A stretch of 64,000 nucleotides of DNA from Paucibacter_B soli (GCF_037482845.1 NZ_JBBHJW010000009.1:62001-126000); one strand, 5' to 3'. Numbered from the stretch's first letter, positions 8,723 to 18,193 are shown. A program made the numbers and translations. The notes: generated from the sequence alone by a model not told the origin.

Positions 8723-9366
8723 TCGCGACTGCCACTACGGCTCCAACTCGCAAGTTCATCATGAACGACCCGCTGAAGGACCTGCAGCGCCTGGATGACA
8801 TGGAGCCGGAGCACATCCACGGCGAGCACTTCATCGTGCTCTGGGAATTGACCCGGGAACCCGAGTCGCGGCGTGATGATCTCGAGAGGGTTGCCCAGGA
8901 CTGCATTGACCTCGCCAACGTCGGTGTCGATTGCCTTAAGAAGGGGCGTCCTCACCTCGCGATCCGGAAGTTCATCAACGCGTTCTGGAATGACCGCTCG
9001 GTCGACACGATGGCCAGGGTTTTCAAGGCATACGTCGACACCGGGATCATCGACGTCGACCAGGCCCTCGATGGCGAGCTCGCCCTGGCAGGCGCCATCC
9101 TGAACGGCAATATCCACACTGCCGAGCACCTAGTGCTGCATGGTGCCTCTACTGTGGGGCAGGATGGTCAATGCCTGATCGATCTGGCCAGAACACACTT
9201 CGGCCGCGACTCGATCTTCAAGGCGCCTCCAGAGGATCAGGAGAAAGCCGCAGCTCGATTGCTGGCCGCCTCGCTAAAGCATCAGATCCAAGATCGATTG
9301 ATCGAGGCGCCAAAGGATCAATTGGCTTCACCACCAAAGACCCGGCAAAGGCTCGGAGCGCTCTGA
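8719..9366 (+). CDS. Unknown protein with basic tail (tail protein 4)
   Basis: A 215-residue acidic, helical protein. The GTG at 8719 overlaps the previous stop (GTGA) as elsewhere in this operon; an ATG at 8761 (MNDPLKDLQRLDD) is the alternative. It contains an ankyrin-like stretch (LALAGAILNGNIHTAEHLVL, then HGAS) matching its two upstream neighbours and ends PKTRQRLGAL, a weaker form of the common tail. Last gene before the terminator at 9387. Confidence 0.7.
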   Translation: MIATATTAPTRKFIMNDPLKDLQRLDDMEPEHIHGEHFIVLWELTREPESRRDDLERVAQDCIDLANVGVDCLKKGRPHLAIRKFINAFWNDRSVDTMARVFKAYVDTGIIDVDQALDGELALAGAILNGNIHTAEHLVLHGASTVGQDGQCLIDLARTHFGRDSIFKAPPEDQEKAAARLLAASLKHQIQDRLIEAPKDQLASPPKTRQRLGAL

Positions 9367-9386
9367 TCTCTATGCTCGGGCTCCAT

Positions 9387-9408
9387 GCTTGGGGGACCCC
9401 AAGCTTTT
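9387..9408 (+). terminator. Rho-independent terminator of the 6081-9366 operon
   Basis: GCTTGGG-GGAC-CCCAAGC followed by TTTT, 20 bases past the last stop. Confidence 0.75.
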
Positions 9409-9532
9409 GCCATCATTGGCTTTCAGACTGAGCCCTCTCAGGCTAAGGCGTCAGCATGCTCTGGCGCCAATGGCCCATATTGGGTTGCCACATAACGCGA
9501 TCATTTATTCCGTTATGTATCTTCTTGCAAAT

Positions 9533-10297
9533 CTACTTCGTCCACATTCTTCTGGCGTTTGGTGATCTGCTCAACAATCTTGCAAACGCTTTCAAGCTAT
9601 CAGGGTAACTGTCACGAATTTTCCACGTTATCTTCGAAGGCCTCCATGAGGAAACATCTCGAACGCAGCAAGAAAAAGCCTCAGCAATGAACTCGTGGAA
9701 TCCGGCATTATTTGGCCCAAATATGCGCCGAAAAGAGCGATATCCTGGAAACACAGGCTCCAGCTTCACTGTTGGTGTCCGACAAGGCCATCTCGACCTC
9801 ATCGCCGTCGGGTGTCCGTATTGTGTAAAGTGACTCCTGGATAGGTATCGATCTCGGGCACAATGCTTGCCGCTCACCTTGCGAGACTCCAGTCTCCACG
9901 CCCTGAATACTTTCATTGCGCGGTTTAGACTTCGAGAAGTGAAGTGCGTTGGCCAGTGACCAAACAGAGCGTGACCGAGTTCATGCGCAAGCAGATCTGC
10001 TCTTCTGCTCCCTCGGTACCTGGCCGTGTCCACTGATATCGTGCCGGACTGTGAGGAGGCGATCATGCGATTCTTTCCTGGAGCCAAGCAAGATTGCTGC
10101 TTGACCACAAATCGTATGTTGCCAACTTCCTGCAGTTTCGATCCGGACCAAGGATCTCTGAGCCTATTTAAAGGCCTCCTTAGTTTCTTAATATCAGTCT
10201 CGAGCAAATCTATAGTTGATTTCGCAACCATACTAAATAAAATCCCTTTGTCGACAAGGATTTGTGGCGCAGAACCTCTTGTTCCTGATGTATTCAT
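9533..10297 (-). CDS. HExxH metalloprotease-like protein
   Basis: A 254-residue protein with a zinc metalloprotease signature, DLLAHELGHALFGHW, at about residues 101-115: H-E-L-G-H with a third His nearby. A second region, FHEFIAEAFSCC, may carry the third zinc ligand (Glu). The N-terminal half is basic. No signal peptide is evident. The gene is clearly more AT-rich than its surroundings, as is the LuxR gene beside it, suggesting a separately acquired patch. It is divergent from that regulator. It could be a toxin-type effector (such domains often are) or a housekeeping peptidase; the motif is solid, the role is not. Confidence 0.65.
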   Translation of the reverse strand: MNTSGTRGSAPQILVDKGILFSMVAKSTIDLLETDIKKLRRPLNRLRDPWSGSKLQEVGNIRFVVKQQSCLAPGKNRMIASSQSGTISVDTARYRGSRRADLLAHELGHALFGHWPTHFTSRSLNRAMKVFRAWRLESRKVSGKHCARDRYLSRSHFTQYGHPTAMRSRWPCRTPTVKLEPVFPGYRSFRRIFGPNNAGFHEFIAEAFSCCVRDVSSWRPSKITWKIRDSYPDSLKAFARLLSRSPNARRMWTK

Positions 10298-10379
10298 TTA
10301 GTTACTTGGTCTGGGCATGTTTGTGTCGAGGCGTCACATTTTATCGAAGTTGGCATACTTCAATAGTATCGATCTGTAG

Positions 10380-11120
10380 ATGAGTCATCAAACTAATTGC
10401 GGTTCAATTTTTACCGATATTAACCAATCCATACTTGAAGTCTCCAGTATTCAAGATATGAAGAAGGTGCTGATTCGATTTGCTAATAGCCTCGACTGCG
10501 ATATTATGGCAGCCTCTGCCATTACTGATTTGCCACACGACGGCATAGAATTAATCACCGTCGATAACACTCCAACCAGTTACCTTGAAATATACAACGA
10601 CGTTGAGTCAAAGCAATTCGATCCAATTTGTCGGCACTGCAAAACTCAAAACACGCCGATTGTCTGGGATCAGTCAACATATGCCAATATCGGCCTAGGC
10701 GAATTGTGGGAGATACAAGCGCAGTACGGCTACAAATCGGGCATGACCATCGCGCTTCATCTGGGTGGTGGGCGCCACTTCATGTTCGGGATCGACCGTG
10801 ACGAAAAGCTTCTCGAGCGCCGAGAGGTCCTGACTTCACATGTCGCCAAGCTGCAGTTGTTTTCCGTTTTCGCACAAGAGTCCGCTTGGCGACTGTTGAC
10901 CAACAGGCCCACGATCCAGGAGGAAGTGCACCTCACGCCACGAGAGATCGACTGCCTCAGGTGGACCATGGCAGGCAAAACGGCCTGGGAAGTCGGCGTG
11001 ATCCTTGGGATTTCCGAGAGAGCTGTCGTTGCCTATATTGGTAACGCAAACATCAAGTTGAATTGCACCAGCAAGTACCAGTCAGTGTTGAAGGCGATTC
11101 AACTGGGGTTAATACGGTAG
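10380..11120 (+). CDS. LuxR-family regulator with autoinducer-binding domain
   Basis: A 246-residue protein. The N-terminal 160 residues match an autoinducer-binding domain: SYLEIYNDVESKQFDPI supplies the Tyr and Asp-Pro pair, and TPIVWD a conserved Trp. The C-terminal 65 residues are a LuxR helix-turn-helix (LTPREIDCLRWTMAGKTAWE, then ISERAVVAYIGN). Such proteins bind acyl-homoserine lactones or related signals and control promoters. No luxI-type synthase is visible nearby, so it is probably a solo receptor sensing host or neighbour signals. AT-rich relative to the rest of the window. Confidence 0.85.
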   Translation: MSHQTNCGSIFTDINQSILEVSSIQDMKKVLIRFANSLDCDIMAASAITDLPHDGIELITVDNTPTSYLEIYNDVESKQFDPICRHCKTQNTPIVWDQSTYANIGLGELWEIQAQYGYKSGMTIALHLGGGRHFMFGIDRDEKLLERREVLTSHVAKLQLFSVFAQESAWRLLTNRPTIQEEVHLTPREIDCLRWTMAGKTAWEVGVILGISERAVVAYIGNANIKLNCTSKYQSVLKAIQLGLIR

Positions 11121-11249
11121 TCCTGTCAAACCGTCACCTTGTCGGCGCATTTCACTTTGGTGGCCTCGCTCCTCTTGTAGGCGTTTTTGTGCGTCGACTT
11201 CACGCATGAGTTCCTTATTTGGGCCTGGACTTGTCTTTTGCGCGCGATT

Positions 11250-11756
11250 TCATCTGGGTATTTTTTTAGCTCGGCCAGGCCGAGGTGCTGCTTTCTGGCA
11301 AATGGGGCACCACGAATTCTTGTTCTTGACGTTGTCCCAGTTGGCACCCCATTCGTGACCGGCGAAGCAGCGCCATTTAACGGGCACCTTGGCGCTTTTG
11401 TAGGCGCCGGATAGGCACAGGCCTCCCATTCTCTGTGCATGGGCCTGCAAGAGCTTCAGTTCAGCCTCCTTGAGCAGGTCGGTCTCTATCCTGGCGCACT
11501 CGGCGCACCAAATTCCGCGCGCCAGGTTTCGAGATGCAATGTCGAACTCGTGCTTGCGTGCGCAGCGCACAGTGAGCAAGTAGGACCTCGAACCTTCAAC
11601 CGGCGGCCCTACAAGCAGCAGGATACCCATCCTGACCGCGCTATACCGCTTGAAGGTGTCCACACGAGCCTTGGCAAAGCCAGGCCGCTTGACGTCGACG
11701 ATGCCGGGCTTTGACTTGTGCTCTGGGCCCGTATGCTTCCGCGGCTCAGTCTTCAT
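11250..11756 (-). CDS. Zinc-ribbon/treble-clef repeat protein
   Basis: A 168-residue basic protein with two Cys/His modules: VRCARKHEFDI...WCAEC (about 63-87) and WRCFAGHEWGANW...SWCPIC (about 128-153). The C-x-x-GHEW spacing matches short zinc-ribbon domains found in repair- or nuclease-associated proteins of plasmids and phages. It probably binds nucleic acid. It ends in a basic tail (RPGRAKKIPR). It is convergent with the LuxR gene and otherwise isolated. Confidence 0.6.
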   Translation of the reverse strand: MKTEPRKHTGPEHKSKPGIVDVKRPGFAKARVDTFKRYSAVRMGILLLVGPPVEGSRSYLLTVRCARKHEFDIASRNLARGIWCAECARIETDLLKEAELKLLQAHAQRMGGLCLSGAYKSAKVPVKWRCFAGHEWGANWDNVKNKNSWCPICQKAAPRPGRAKKIPR

Positions 11757-11869
11757 GACGGTTCTTCATGTTCGTTCTAGCGTTTCTTGATAAATGTCAA
11801 GATAGCTCAGGGCTCCGCAGAAATCGCGTCCAAAGGCCCGGAAATCTGCAAAAAGGGCCCGTTTAGGCT

Positions 11870-12268
11870 TCAGTGAAGTGTTCGCGGGTGCACTTCTGAC
11901 GCTTCGGTTTCTTCCTGAGCCTGGATGGCGTCCTGAGCAACCAGGCGCCATAGCTCCAGGGTTAGGAATCCAACTTCGACTCGCACGCCTGTGTCTTCGA
12001 ATAGCCCGGAGCCGAGCAGGGGCGCGCGCAAGGACTCGTTCTCGTCGACAGTCTTGGCCAGGAACATGTCGGGATAGATGTTGGCCTCTGGCACGTTCAC
12101 GCTGATCTGCCCCCACGGCGTGTTGTTGTGGACCAGGTAGATGGCCAGGCGCCCGTTCTTGTAGCGGGTGCGCATGACGTCGACCTCGAGTCCGTCATCG
12201 ATGAGTGAGCCCAATCGAACTGGAAACTCATCGGGCTTTGGTGGTGGCGGCGGCGTTGAGGTACTCAT
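11870..12268 (-). CDS. DUF4313-like small protein
   Basis: About 132 residues from the ATG at 12268 (MSTSTPPPPPKPDEFPVRLG); an upstream in-frame ATG at 12307 is possible. The core (RLAIYLVHNNTPWGQISVNV, then PEANIYPDMFLAKT and LFEDTGVRVEVGFLTLELWR) resembles the DUF4313 family of small plasmid/phage proteins. I recall no function for that family. It is divergent from the gene at 12403. Confidence 0.55.
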   Translation of the reverse strand: MSTSTPPPPPKPDEFPVRLGSLIDDGLEVDVMRTRYKNGRLAIYLVHNNTPWGQISVNVPEANIYPDMFLAKTVDENESLRAPLLGSGLFEDTGVRVEVGFLTLELWRLVAQDAIQAQEETEASEVHPRTLH

Positions 12269-12308
12269 CTGCGAAGCATACCAACTCATGGGACAGTTAG
12301 GCATCATA

Positions 12309-12337
12309 TTGACAGTGTTTGTGATATTTCGTACACT
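12309..12337 (+). promoter_or_regulatory. Sigma70 promoter of the 12403 gene
   Basis: TTGACA (12309-12314), 17 bases, TACACT (12332-12337): close to consensus, 65 bases before the ATG. The spacer contains the recurrent TGTGATAT word. Confidence 0.8.
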
Positions 12338-12402
12338 GCGATTCGCACCCTCTCGTTGCGGTCTCTTCTTTCCAATTCCATTCGGAACACGCCGAAAGCA
12401 TC

Positions 12403-14103
12403 ATGACGACCTCAACACGCCCCTCTCTTGCCGTGATCTCTGCCCTGGATGAGCCTATCGCGTTCGTGGGGGTCGCCAAGACAACTCTCGCCGAAGCTCC
12501 CGTGGCCGAGCCGTTTGACGCTGTCGCTGAGGTCGCCAATATGCTTGACGGCATCACCGCCAAGTCGACGCGCACTGAACTTGGTGAAGTCCTCAGGCAG
12601 GTTCGGTGCTCCACCAATCCGGACTTGCTCACGGCCAAAACTGCGGCCATGTGCTTGAGGAAAGTGAGCCATCTCGTCGCCTCCAACGAGAAAGAATTTG
12701 GGTTTTTTGCCTGGAGCGAAGGATACGTTCATGACCTTGGCGCCCTCATCAGAGAAGCGGCTGACGAGGATCTTCGCCTGGCCTACGAGGTTGCCATCTC
12801 CATGAGTCGGCATCCCATCGAGTTGCGGGACACGATTTCCATTGCTCAGTTCGGCTGTCTGCAGGGCTTGATTAGAGACCTCAAGAAGGAGCCGGATTTC
12901 AAGGAGATCCTTCTCGAATTGAGCTCCAAGGTCCCGGGCTTTCTGGCTCATCTGCCGGGTCCGTGGGAGCACGGCGCTGTCATCACCAAGGACATGGCGG
13001 ACACTGCAACGAATAGCATTGAGCGGTTCGCATACGCCCCGGATACAACGCATGCATTGCGTGGACTGGCGCTGGACCGCCTCGCCTCCATCAGGAGGCT
13101 CTTCGATCTCGATTGGATGCCGCCGCGCGAAGCCATGACGGAGCTGCGCGTGCGCTTCAGCTGGGATCGCGCAGTTCGATTCAAAGGAGCTGACGACGAG
13201 CACTTCAAGCTGATCCTCGAGAAGGCCGTAGAGAACCTAGCCGGCCTTGGGAATCCCTTGGCGCATATCAGTCTCAACTATCAACAGTTTCAGAAACGAC
13301 TACGAGAAATCGCTGGCTTCTCCGAGCGCATTCAGCAGTTCGACCTCATCAAGGACTTCTTCACCATCGCGGCTCCTCGTCTCTCGCTCTACGGGCATCA
13401 GGTTCCGATGCGCGCAATGCGATTTATTGCCGACGCGCACAAGCCCGAGGTTGCCAGCAAGATGCTCATCGCGGCTGCTGCCTCGGCCAAGGATGGCCTC
13501 CTGGCGGCGCCATCCGTGGATGCTGGATTCGTGGTCAGAAATTTCGCCCACTTCTGCGCTTCCATCGTGCATCGCCAAGACCCTTTGGATGCTGGGGCCA
13601 GGTATAGGAACGTAGCTGACGCCAAGGAAGTGCACAAGCTGATCCTCTCCATCGACTGGGAATCACTGGCTGTTGACATCCCGACGCTTGATGTCGACTT
13701 CCGCGTGGCTGAGCGCAAAGCCACCATGGATTCAAGGTCGGCTGTCCGCGCAGTTCGCTTCGCCTTTGTCGAGGCCGGCGTCATTGAGTTAAGCCGCCTT
13801 CCCAAGAAGGATCTCACCATGGCGAACCTCGGGCCCATCCTGCTCAGGTCCCCGAAGCGCCTGGCTGAGGTCACTGATCTCGAGTCGTTCAAGCGTCTGG
13901 CTCGCCAGGCCAGGATCCCAGTGCGGATTCCCAGCGAGGCTACTGCGACCTCTGCGACCTCTGCGCCCGCCCCCAGCAAGGGTGCCGCCGAAAACGGCCC
14001 CGAGATCGCCGCATGCATGCGACGTCAGATAGAGGAAGTCTCGCAGTCTCCAGCAGCGCAGCTGCAGGTCTTCGGCCGTGTGCGTCGCGCGCTCAAGCCC
14101 TAA
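12403..14103 (+). CDS. Large unknown protein with basic C-terminus (tail protein 5)
   Basis: A 566-residue helical protein I do not recognise. It has no membrane segment or signal peptide. Near the C-terminus a low-complexity Ala/Thr/Ser linker (TATSATSAPAPSKGAA) is followed by a short helix and the end GRVRRALKP, related to but weaker than the RRRSRVL-type tails of its neighbours. It is followed after ten bases by an acetyltransferase gene, suggesting one transcript. Confidence 0.7.
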   Translation: MTTSTRPSLAVISALDEPIAFVGVAKTTLAEAPVAEPFDAVAEVANMLDGITAKSTRTELGEVLRQVRCSTNPDLLTAKTAAMCLRKVSHLVASNEKEFGFFAWSEGYVHDLGALIREAADEDLRLAYEVAISMSRHPIELRDTISIAQFGCLQGLIRDLKKEPDFKEILLELSSKVPGFLAHLPGPWEHGAVITKDMADTATNSIERFAYAPDTTHALRGLALDRLASIRRLFDLDWMPPREAMTELRVRFSWDRAVRFKGADDEHFKLILEKAVENLAGLGNPLAHISLNYQQFQKRLREIAGFSERIQQFDLIKDFFTIAAPRLSLYGHQVPMRAMRFIADAHKPEVASKMLIAAAASAKDGLLAAPSVDAGFVVRNFAHFCASIVHRQDPLDAGARYRNVADAKEVHKLILSIDWESLAVDIPTLDVDFRVAERKATMDSRSAVRAVRFAFVEAGVIELSRLPKKDLTMANLGPILLRSPKRLAEVTDLESFKRLARQARIPVRIPSEATATSATSAPAPSKGAAENGPEIAACMRRQIEEVSQSPAAQLQVFGRVRRALKP

Positions 14104-14113
14104 GGGCCTGGAC

Positions 14114-14716
14114 ATGGAACCCGATGCCTCGAGCATCGTCGTTGAGCGCCACCTCGGCGCTCACGCCTACTTCGCCAAGATTGGCGATGTCGTCGTCGGC
14201 AAGGCATCGGCCTGGACCGACTCGGCCGGCAGCTTCACCATTCAGGAAGTTGTCGTGCACGCCGCCTTCAGGCGCCGCGGCGTGGCCCGCGCGCTCTACT
14301 CGCGCATCGAGGCAGAAGCCGGCAAGCTGCTCGTGCCCGCCGTGTCGCTGAGCGACGATGCCTTCGAGTTCTGGAAGCGCTTCAGGCCAGAAGCCGTCGC
14401 GTTGGACCTGCGACATCGTCGTACTGAGTTCATGGATCAGAAGGTCGAAAAGTCTGGCCGCCTGGCCACGATCATCCGGGTCAGCGCCCGCGTCGTCACT
14501 GCGCGCTACGACGATGCCGTCGAGCGCGCGAACTCCGAGACCTGCATCCATCGGCGTGAACTCGACCAGGCGCTGGCCGCCGGCCGGGCCCGGGTCATGT
14601 CCACCCGAATCGCGCAGATCCACGAAGCGCCAGCGGCCGCTGAATCAGCTGCATCAACTGCATCAGCCGAGGCCAGCGAACCGGCGCGCCGCGCGCGTTC
14701 GCCGGCGCCTGTATGA
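14114..14716 (+). CDS. GNAT-family N-acetyltransferase with C-terminal tail
   Basis: About 200 residues from the ATG at 14114, preceded by AAGG; an upstream GTG at 14078 would overlap the previous gene. The acetyl-CoA binding motif A is clear (EVVVHAAFRRRGVARALYSR, with R-R-x-G-V/A), then LSDDAFEFWKRF as in motif B. It transfers acetyl from acetyl-CoA to an amine. The last 40 residues are an Ala/Ser/Glu linker ending EPARRARSPAPV, the same type of tail as on the neighbouring unknown proteins. That an enzyme carries the tail suggests the tail is a portable tag. Confidence 0.75.
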   Translation: MEPDASSIVVERHLGAHAYFAKIGDVVVGKASAWTDSAGSFTIQEVVVHAAFRRRGVARALYSRIEAEAGKLLVPAVSLSDDAFEFWKRFRPEAVALDLRHRRTEFMDQKVEKSGRLATIIRVSARVVTARYDDAVERANSETCIHRRELDQALAAGRARVMSTRIAQIHEAPAAAESAASTASAEASEPARRARSPAPV

Positions 14717-15096
14717 ACTCCATGGGACCTGCGGGCGCCGCGTCATTCGCGTCAACTCACCTGGCGGGCGCCAGGTTCCGCCAGGCGGCTCACGTCAGCC
14801 ACGTCAGCCACGTCAGCCACGTCAGCCACGTCAGCCACGTCAGCCACGTCAGCGCCTTTCGAGCTCGAACCGGCCTCCGCCGCGCCCCAATCACCCATCC
14901 AATCGCCCATCCAATCACCCACCGGGACTCCGAAACCGGACTCGGGACTCTCGCTCCTGTCCAGGCCCGCTCCGAGTCTTACTTGGAGTCGGACTCAGAG
15001 TCCCGAGTTCATGCTCAATTCAACATCAATTGGACATCAATTGAGCATCTCTGTGCCGAACATTCCCAGTCGCTCGGCCTCGAACACATCAGTTGA
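14713..15096 (+). CDS. Possible small protein with seven His-Val-Ser repeats
   Basis: A 127-codon frame whose ATG overlaps the acetyltransferase stop (ATGA). Seven tandem 9-bp units (14791-14853) encode HVS repeats. The rest is low-complexity (SESYLESDSESRVHAQ), and its 3' part runs through the 11-bp phased repeats at 15013-15116. It may be a non-conserved frame rather than a real protein. Confidence 0.35.
   Translation: MNSMGPAGAASFASTHLAGARFRQAAHVSHVSHVSHVSHVSHVSHVSAFRARTGLRRAPITHPIAHPITHRDSETGLGTLAPVQARSESYLESDSESRVHAQFNINWTSIEHLCAEHSQSLGLEHIS
14791..14853 (+). repeat. Seven tandem copies of CACGTCAGC
   Basis: Perfect 9-bp tandem repeat, in frame with the overlapping small gene. Confidence 0.95.
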
Positions 15097-15116
15097 GCAT
15101 CAGTTGAGCATCAACT
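15013..15116 (+). repeat. 11-bp phased repeats, cluster 1
   Basis: Units of the form CATCAATTGGA / CATCAGTTGAG recur every 11 bases at 15022-15050 and 15085-15116. Two further clusters lie at 23270-23405 and 55111-55170. Confidence 0.8.
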
Positions 15117-15165
15117 GCGCGCCCTGCGAACAAACGCGATCTCTTCAAAAATTGACCTAGAAACG

Positions 15166-16641
15166 ATGCAGCCCCTATCAACAATCAGCAGAGACGATTT
15201 CCTGGCGATCAGCGACCTGGCCATCAGCGAAGCTCCGAGCAGCTTCTTGACGCTCGGCAAGCGCCTGGGGCAGCTGAACGCGACCACGAAGACCGAGGAG
15301 ATGGCGGGTGACATAGAGGTCAGCGGCGCCACCACGACGGTGGTAACCGGCCTAGCGATCTCCAAGCTGCAGTCGATGTCCGAGCTCGAGACGATCTATG
15401 AGTTTCCGCCCGAGCTGCAGCATCCGGCCGAGCAGGTCACGGTGTGCCTGGCCATGCTGCGCAAGATGGAGGAGGACTCGGCCGACGGCGGCGATCTGAT
15501 CGAGCCTTCCAAGTTCACCTACAACCAGGTCCAGCGCCGGCTGAGCCGCCTGCTGGTCGACCATCCCGTGATGATGGATCCACGTATCTTGGTCGGCGTG
15601 AAGACGGTGTCTGGCTACGAGTTCTCGACGGTCCCTTGCGCCATTGCTGAGCTATCGTTCGGCGCCCTGCCCTGCCAGGTGCACGGTCTGACCCAGCGCG
15701 AGCTGCGGATCTTTACCGGCAAAACCAGTGTGCAGAATGGGATCGGCAACGCCAGCCCGCAGACCACAGTGCCTAAGTCGTCCGTCCGCGGCCGCACGCC
15801 GCTGTGCATCGCCTTCGGAAACTCCGCTACGCCGGCGGTATCTGGCGCCACCCGCGGCGCCTTCTTGGCTTCCCTGCTCGAGCTCAGTCACCTTGCCACG
15901 CTGCACAACGGGCGTCCGCTGGTCGACTACAGGTACCGTGTCGGAGGCGACCGCGACGGTTTCTTCAAAGGCCTGATCGCCATCTTCTGGGATGTAGCCA
16001 CCACCGGCGGCCGCAATTCCAACCTCTCCCTTGGCCAGCTCGCTCAAACACTTCTTCTTCCCGCGCCTTTCAGCCTCGCCGACAAGGTGATTGAATCGCA
16101 GGAGTCAGCCGCATCGAAGTGGACGGTGGCCAGTTACGGTTCAGTCCAGGAAGGTGCTCTATCAGGTATGACTGGAAAGCTCGGCCTGGGTCTTTGCGCC
16201 TCTATCGACAAGCATCTGTTCAACGTAGGAGGTGCTCCTGTAGATGCTGGCGACCTGCGTGATCGCACACGCGGAACCATCAAGCTTCTTGCCGCAGTAG
16301 GCTTGACAGACAGTGAAACTCAAGCCGCCCAGCTGCTGTGCCGCGTGGCCATCGGCGCCGGTCGCCCTGATCCCATGTGGGCAGGACCCGATGTCCCCAT
16401 GGAATCCGCATTTGGCTTCCTGGATGCGCTCCACGCCTACGGAGTGGTTCCATCAAAGGTTGGGAACGAGGCAGCCAAGGCTGCTGATGTCTGGATGAAC
16501 GCACTGCGGATCCACTCAGCCACCAAGAGCATGGAGAGTGTGTTCGCCAAGATCCCATGTGGCATGGTTGCTCAGCCCGGCTCAGGCAATTCAGGCAATG
16601 ACGCGCCCGCCGGCCGCGCGCGCCGCAACAGGATAGTGTGA
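15166..16641 (+). CDS. Unknown protein of the MHPR paralogue family, Arg-tailed (tail protein 8)
   Basis: A 491-residue protein, paralogous to the proteins at 16649, 19459 and 20959. Shared landmarks are LSRLLVDHPVMMDPRILV (about 126-143), AIGAGRPDP, FLDALHAYGVVP and a C-terminal WMNALRIHSATKSMESVF. No catalytic motif is recognised. After a short linker it ends PAGRARRNRIV. The next gene begins seven bases past the stop. These features suggest a duplicated family of cytoplasmic or exported proteins specific to this element. Confidence 0.75.
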   Translation: MQPLSTISRDDFLAISDLAISEAPSSFLTLGKRLGQLNATTKTEEMAGDIEVSGATTTVVTGLAISKLQSMSELETIYEFPPELQHPAEQVTVCLAMLRKMEEDSADGGDLIEPSKFTYNQVQRRLSRLLVDHPVMMDPRILVGVKTVSGYEFSTVPCAIAELSFGALPCQVHGLTQRELRIFTGKTSVQNGIGNASPQTTVPKSSVRGRTPLCIAFGNSATPAVSGATRGAFLASLLELSHLATLHNGRPLVDYRYRVGGDRDGFFKGLIAIFWDVATTGGRNSNLSLGQLAQTLLLPAPFSLADKVIESQESAASKWTVASYGSVQEGALSGMTGKLGLGLCASIDKHLFNVGGAPVDAGDLRDRTRGTIKLLAAVGLTDSETQAAQLLCRVAIGAGRPDPMWAGPDVPMESAFGFLDALHAYGVVPSKVGNEAAKAADVWMNALRIHSATKSMESVFAKIPCGMVAQPGSGNSGNDAPAGRARRNRIV

Positions 16642-16648
16642 GGCGACG

Positions 16649-18148
16649 ATGACTCCAGACCAGCTTCGACATCTCGCAGACGTTTTCAAGGCATCGCCAA
16701 GGGAGGCGGACGCCTTCATCGACTCGATCATCGGGTCCAGGCCCGGCTCAGGCGTGTACGTGAAAGGGAAGGGAGCTCGCCGTTATCTGGTTGAGCGTCC
16801 AGGCCCTGAAATTGGCGAGAGCACCGCCGACCGTGATCGTCTTGAGCACCTGGGTGACCTCATGCGGCTGGCCGGCTTCGGCGCCGAGTTGCGCAAGCTT
16901 CGCAAGGCATGCGAGACCCGAACTCCCGTGGATCCGCGTCAGCATGTCCCATCGGAGCCCTGGGTTGCCACTGCGGAACGAGTGGATCCGAATGCTGAGC
17001 CTGATGTCCAGGCCCTGGCGTGCATGCGCCTGCAGGTGCACACCGTCTTCCTCACTTCGAAGCCCTGGATTCAAGTCCTTGCCGCCAGGCGCCTGAGCCA
17101 GTTGCTGGTCGAGTTTCCGGCTCTGATGCATCCGCGCCTAGCCTTTGAATGGAATCGACGCGTAGAGGGCCCTGACCGCGAGCCAACCGAGCCTCACTCG
17201 ATGGCGATGTTCTTTGCGAAGTGCTCGAATGCTCTGGCATGCATGCCCATCACCGCGCACGACATCTCTAGCAAGCAGCTCGTGGACTTCGCGGCTCACC
17301 CGGTCGTTGCTGCCGGCATCCGCGCCAAGGCCCCAACCATCCCAGGCGTCCACGCAGCAGGTGGGTCAGCTCAAGGGTTCACGATGATGGGGTACATCAC
17401 TCAGACGGGCATCTCCAGGCCTGGGCTTGCGGCTTCTATGCTGCAGCTTGATCGGCTACGTCAGAAGCACACCAAGGGCGCCTCGCTGTTCATCGGGCGC
17501 GATGGGGATAGCTCCGGCTTCCTGAGGCTGCTCGGGGACTCCTTGCGCCGCCTCTGGATCAAGCCCGATGCCGATGCCTCGCGGCTATACAGGGAAATTC
17601 TGGTCTCTGAGGTGCGTCGCTCGCCGACTTTTCCTCCAAACGCGCTCAACTTGAGGCCCGTCTTGTGGCCCGTCTTGTGGCACGCGCCCGGCATCTTCCA
17701 CGACAAGGTTGGGGCATCAATCCAGCGATCCACGGATCCGGAGGCCCGGTTCGAGCGCCTGAAGTCGCTGCTCGTCGAGATCGGTGGGGTGCCTGACGAG
17801 TCCGCGGCAACCATCGAAATCATGAAGGCTGTGTTTCCGAAGCCCGGTGATGCTCTTCCGTTCTCGACGGCCGTCGACCAGGCCACGGTGTCCACCGCCA
17901 ACCGGATGATCGGTTCCTGGCTTTGCGCTGGCGTCGATCTGGAGGACCTACGGACCCGCCTGGCGCGCTGCCAGTCATCCGAGGAATCTCCGTGGGTCCA
18001 GGCCCTGCAGCCCTATGTGCACGAGAAGGTGATGCGGGACACGATTGATGCCGCCGGCGCTGGCCATGCCGCTGATTCCGCTGATTCCGCCGATCCCACG
18101 GCCGATCCGGTCTCCACATCAAGGCCCAGGCGCTCCAGGGTTCTTTGA
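16649..18148 (+). CDS. Unknown protein of the MHPR paralogue family, Arg-tailed (tail protein 9)
   Basis: A 499-residue paralogue. It carries LSQLLVEFPALMHPRLAF, DFAAHPVVAAGI, and near the end WVQALQPYVHEKVMRDTID, matching its relatives. A linker with repeated Ala-Asp-Ser leads to the tail TSRPRRSRVL. The start at 16649 follows AGG within GTGAGGCGACG. Co-transcribed with the preceding paralogue. Confidence 0.75.
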   Translation: MTPDQLRHLADVFKASPREADAFIDSIIGSRPGSGVYVKGKGARRYLVERPGPEIGESTADRDRLEHLGDLMRLAGFGAELRKLRKACETRTPVDPRQHVPSEPWVATAERVDPNAEPDVQALACMRLQVHTVFLTSKPWIQVLAARRLSQLLVEFPALMHPRLAFEWNRRVEGPDREPTEPHSMAMFFAKCSNALACMPITAHDISSKQLVDFAAHPVVAAGIRAKAPTIPGVHAAGGSAQGFTMMGYITQTGISRPGLAASMLQLDRLRQKHTKGASLFIGRDGDSSGFLRLLGDSLRRLWIKPDADASRLYREILVSEVRRSPTFPPNALNLRPVLWPVLWHAPGIFHDKVGASIQRSTDPEARFERLKSLLVEIGGVPDESAATIEIMKAVFPKPGDALPFSTAVDQATVSTANRMIGSWLCAGVDLEDLRTRLARCQSSEESPWVQALQPYVHEKVMRDTIDAAGAGHAADSADSADPTADPVSTSRPRRSRVL

Positions 18149-18193
18149 GGGGCTCGGCAAGTTTCTGTGGCATCAACGCGGCTTCGGCCGCGT

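Noticed and set aside
9367..9532. Attachment site beside a gene end
   Set aside because: Only a normal terminator hairpin is visible; no repeat pair was found.
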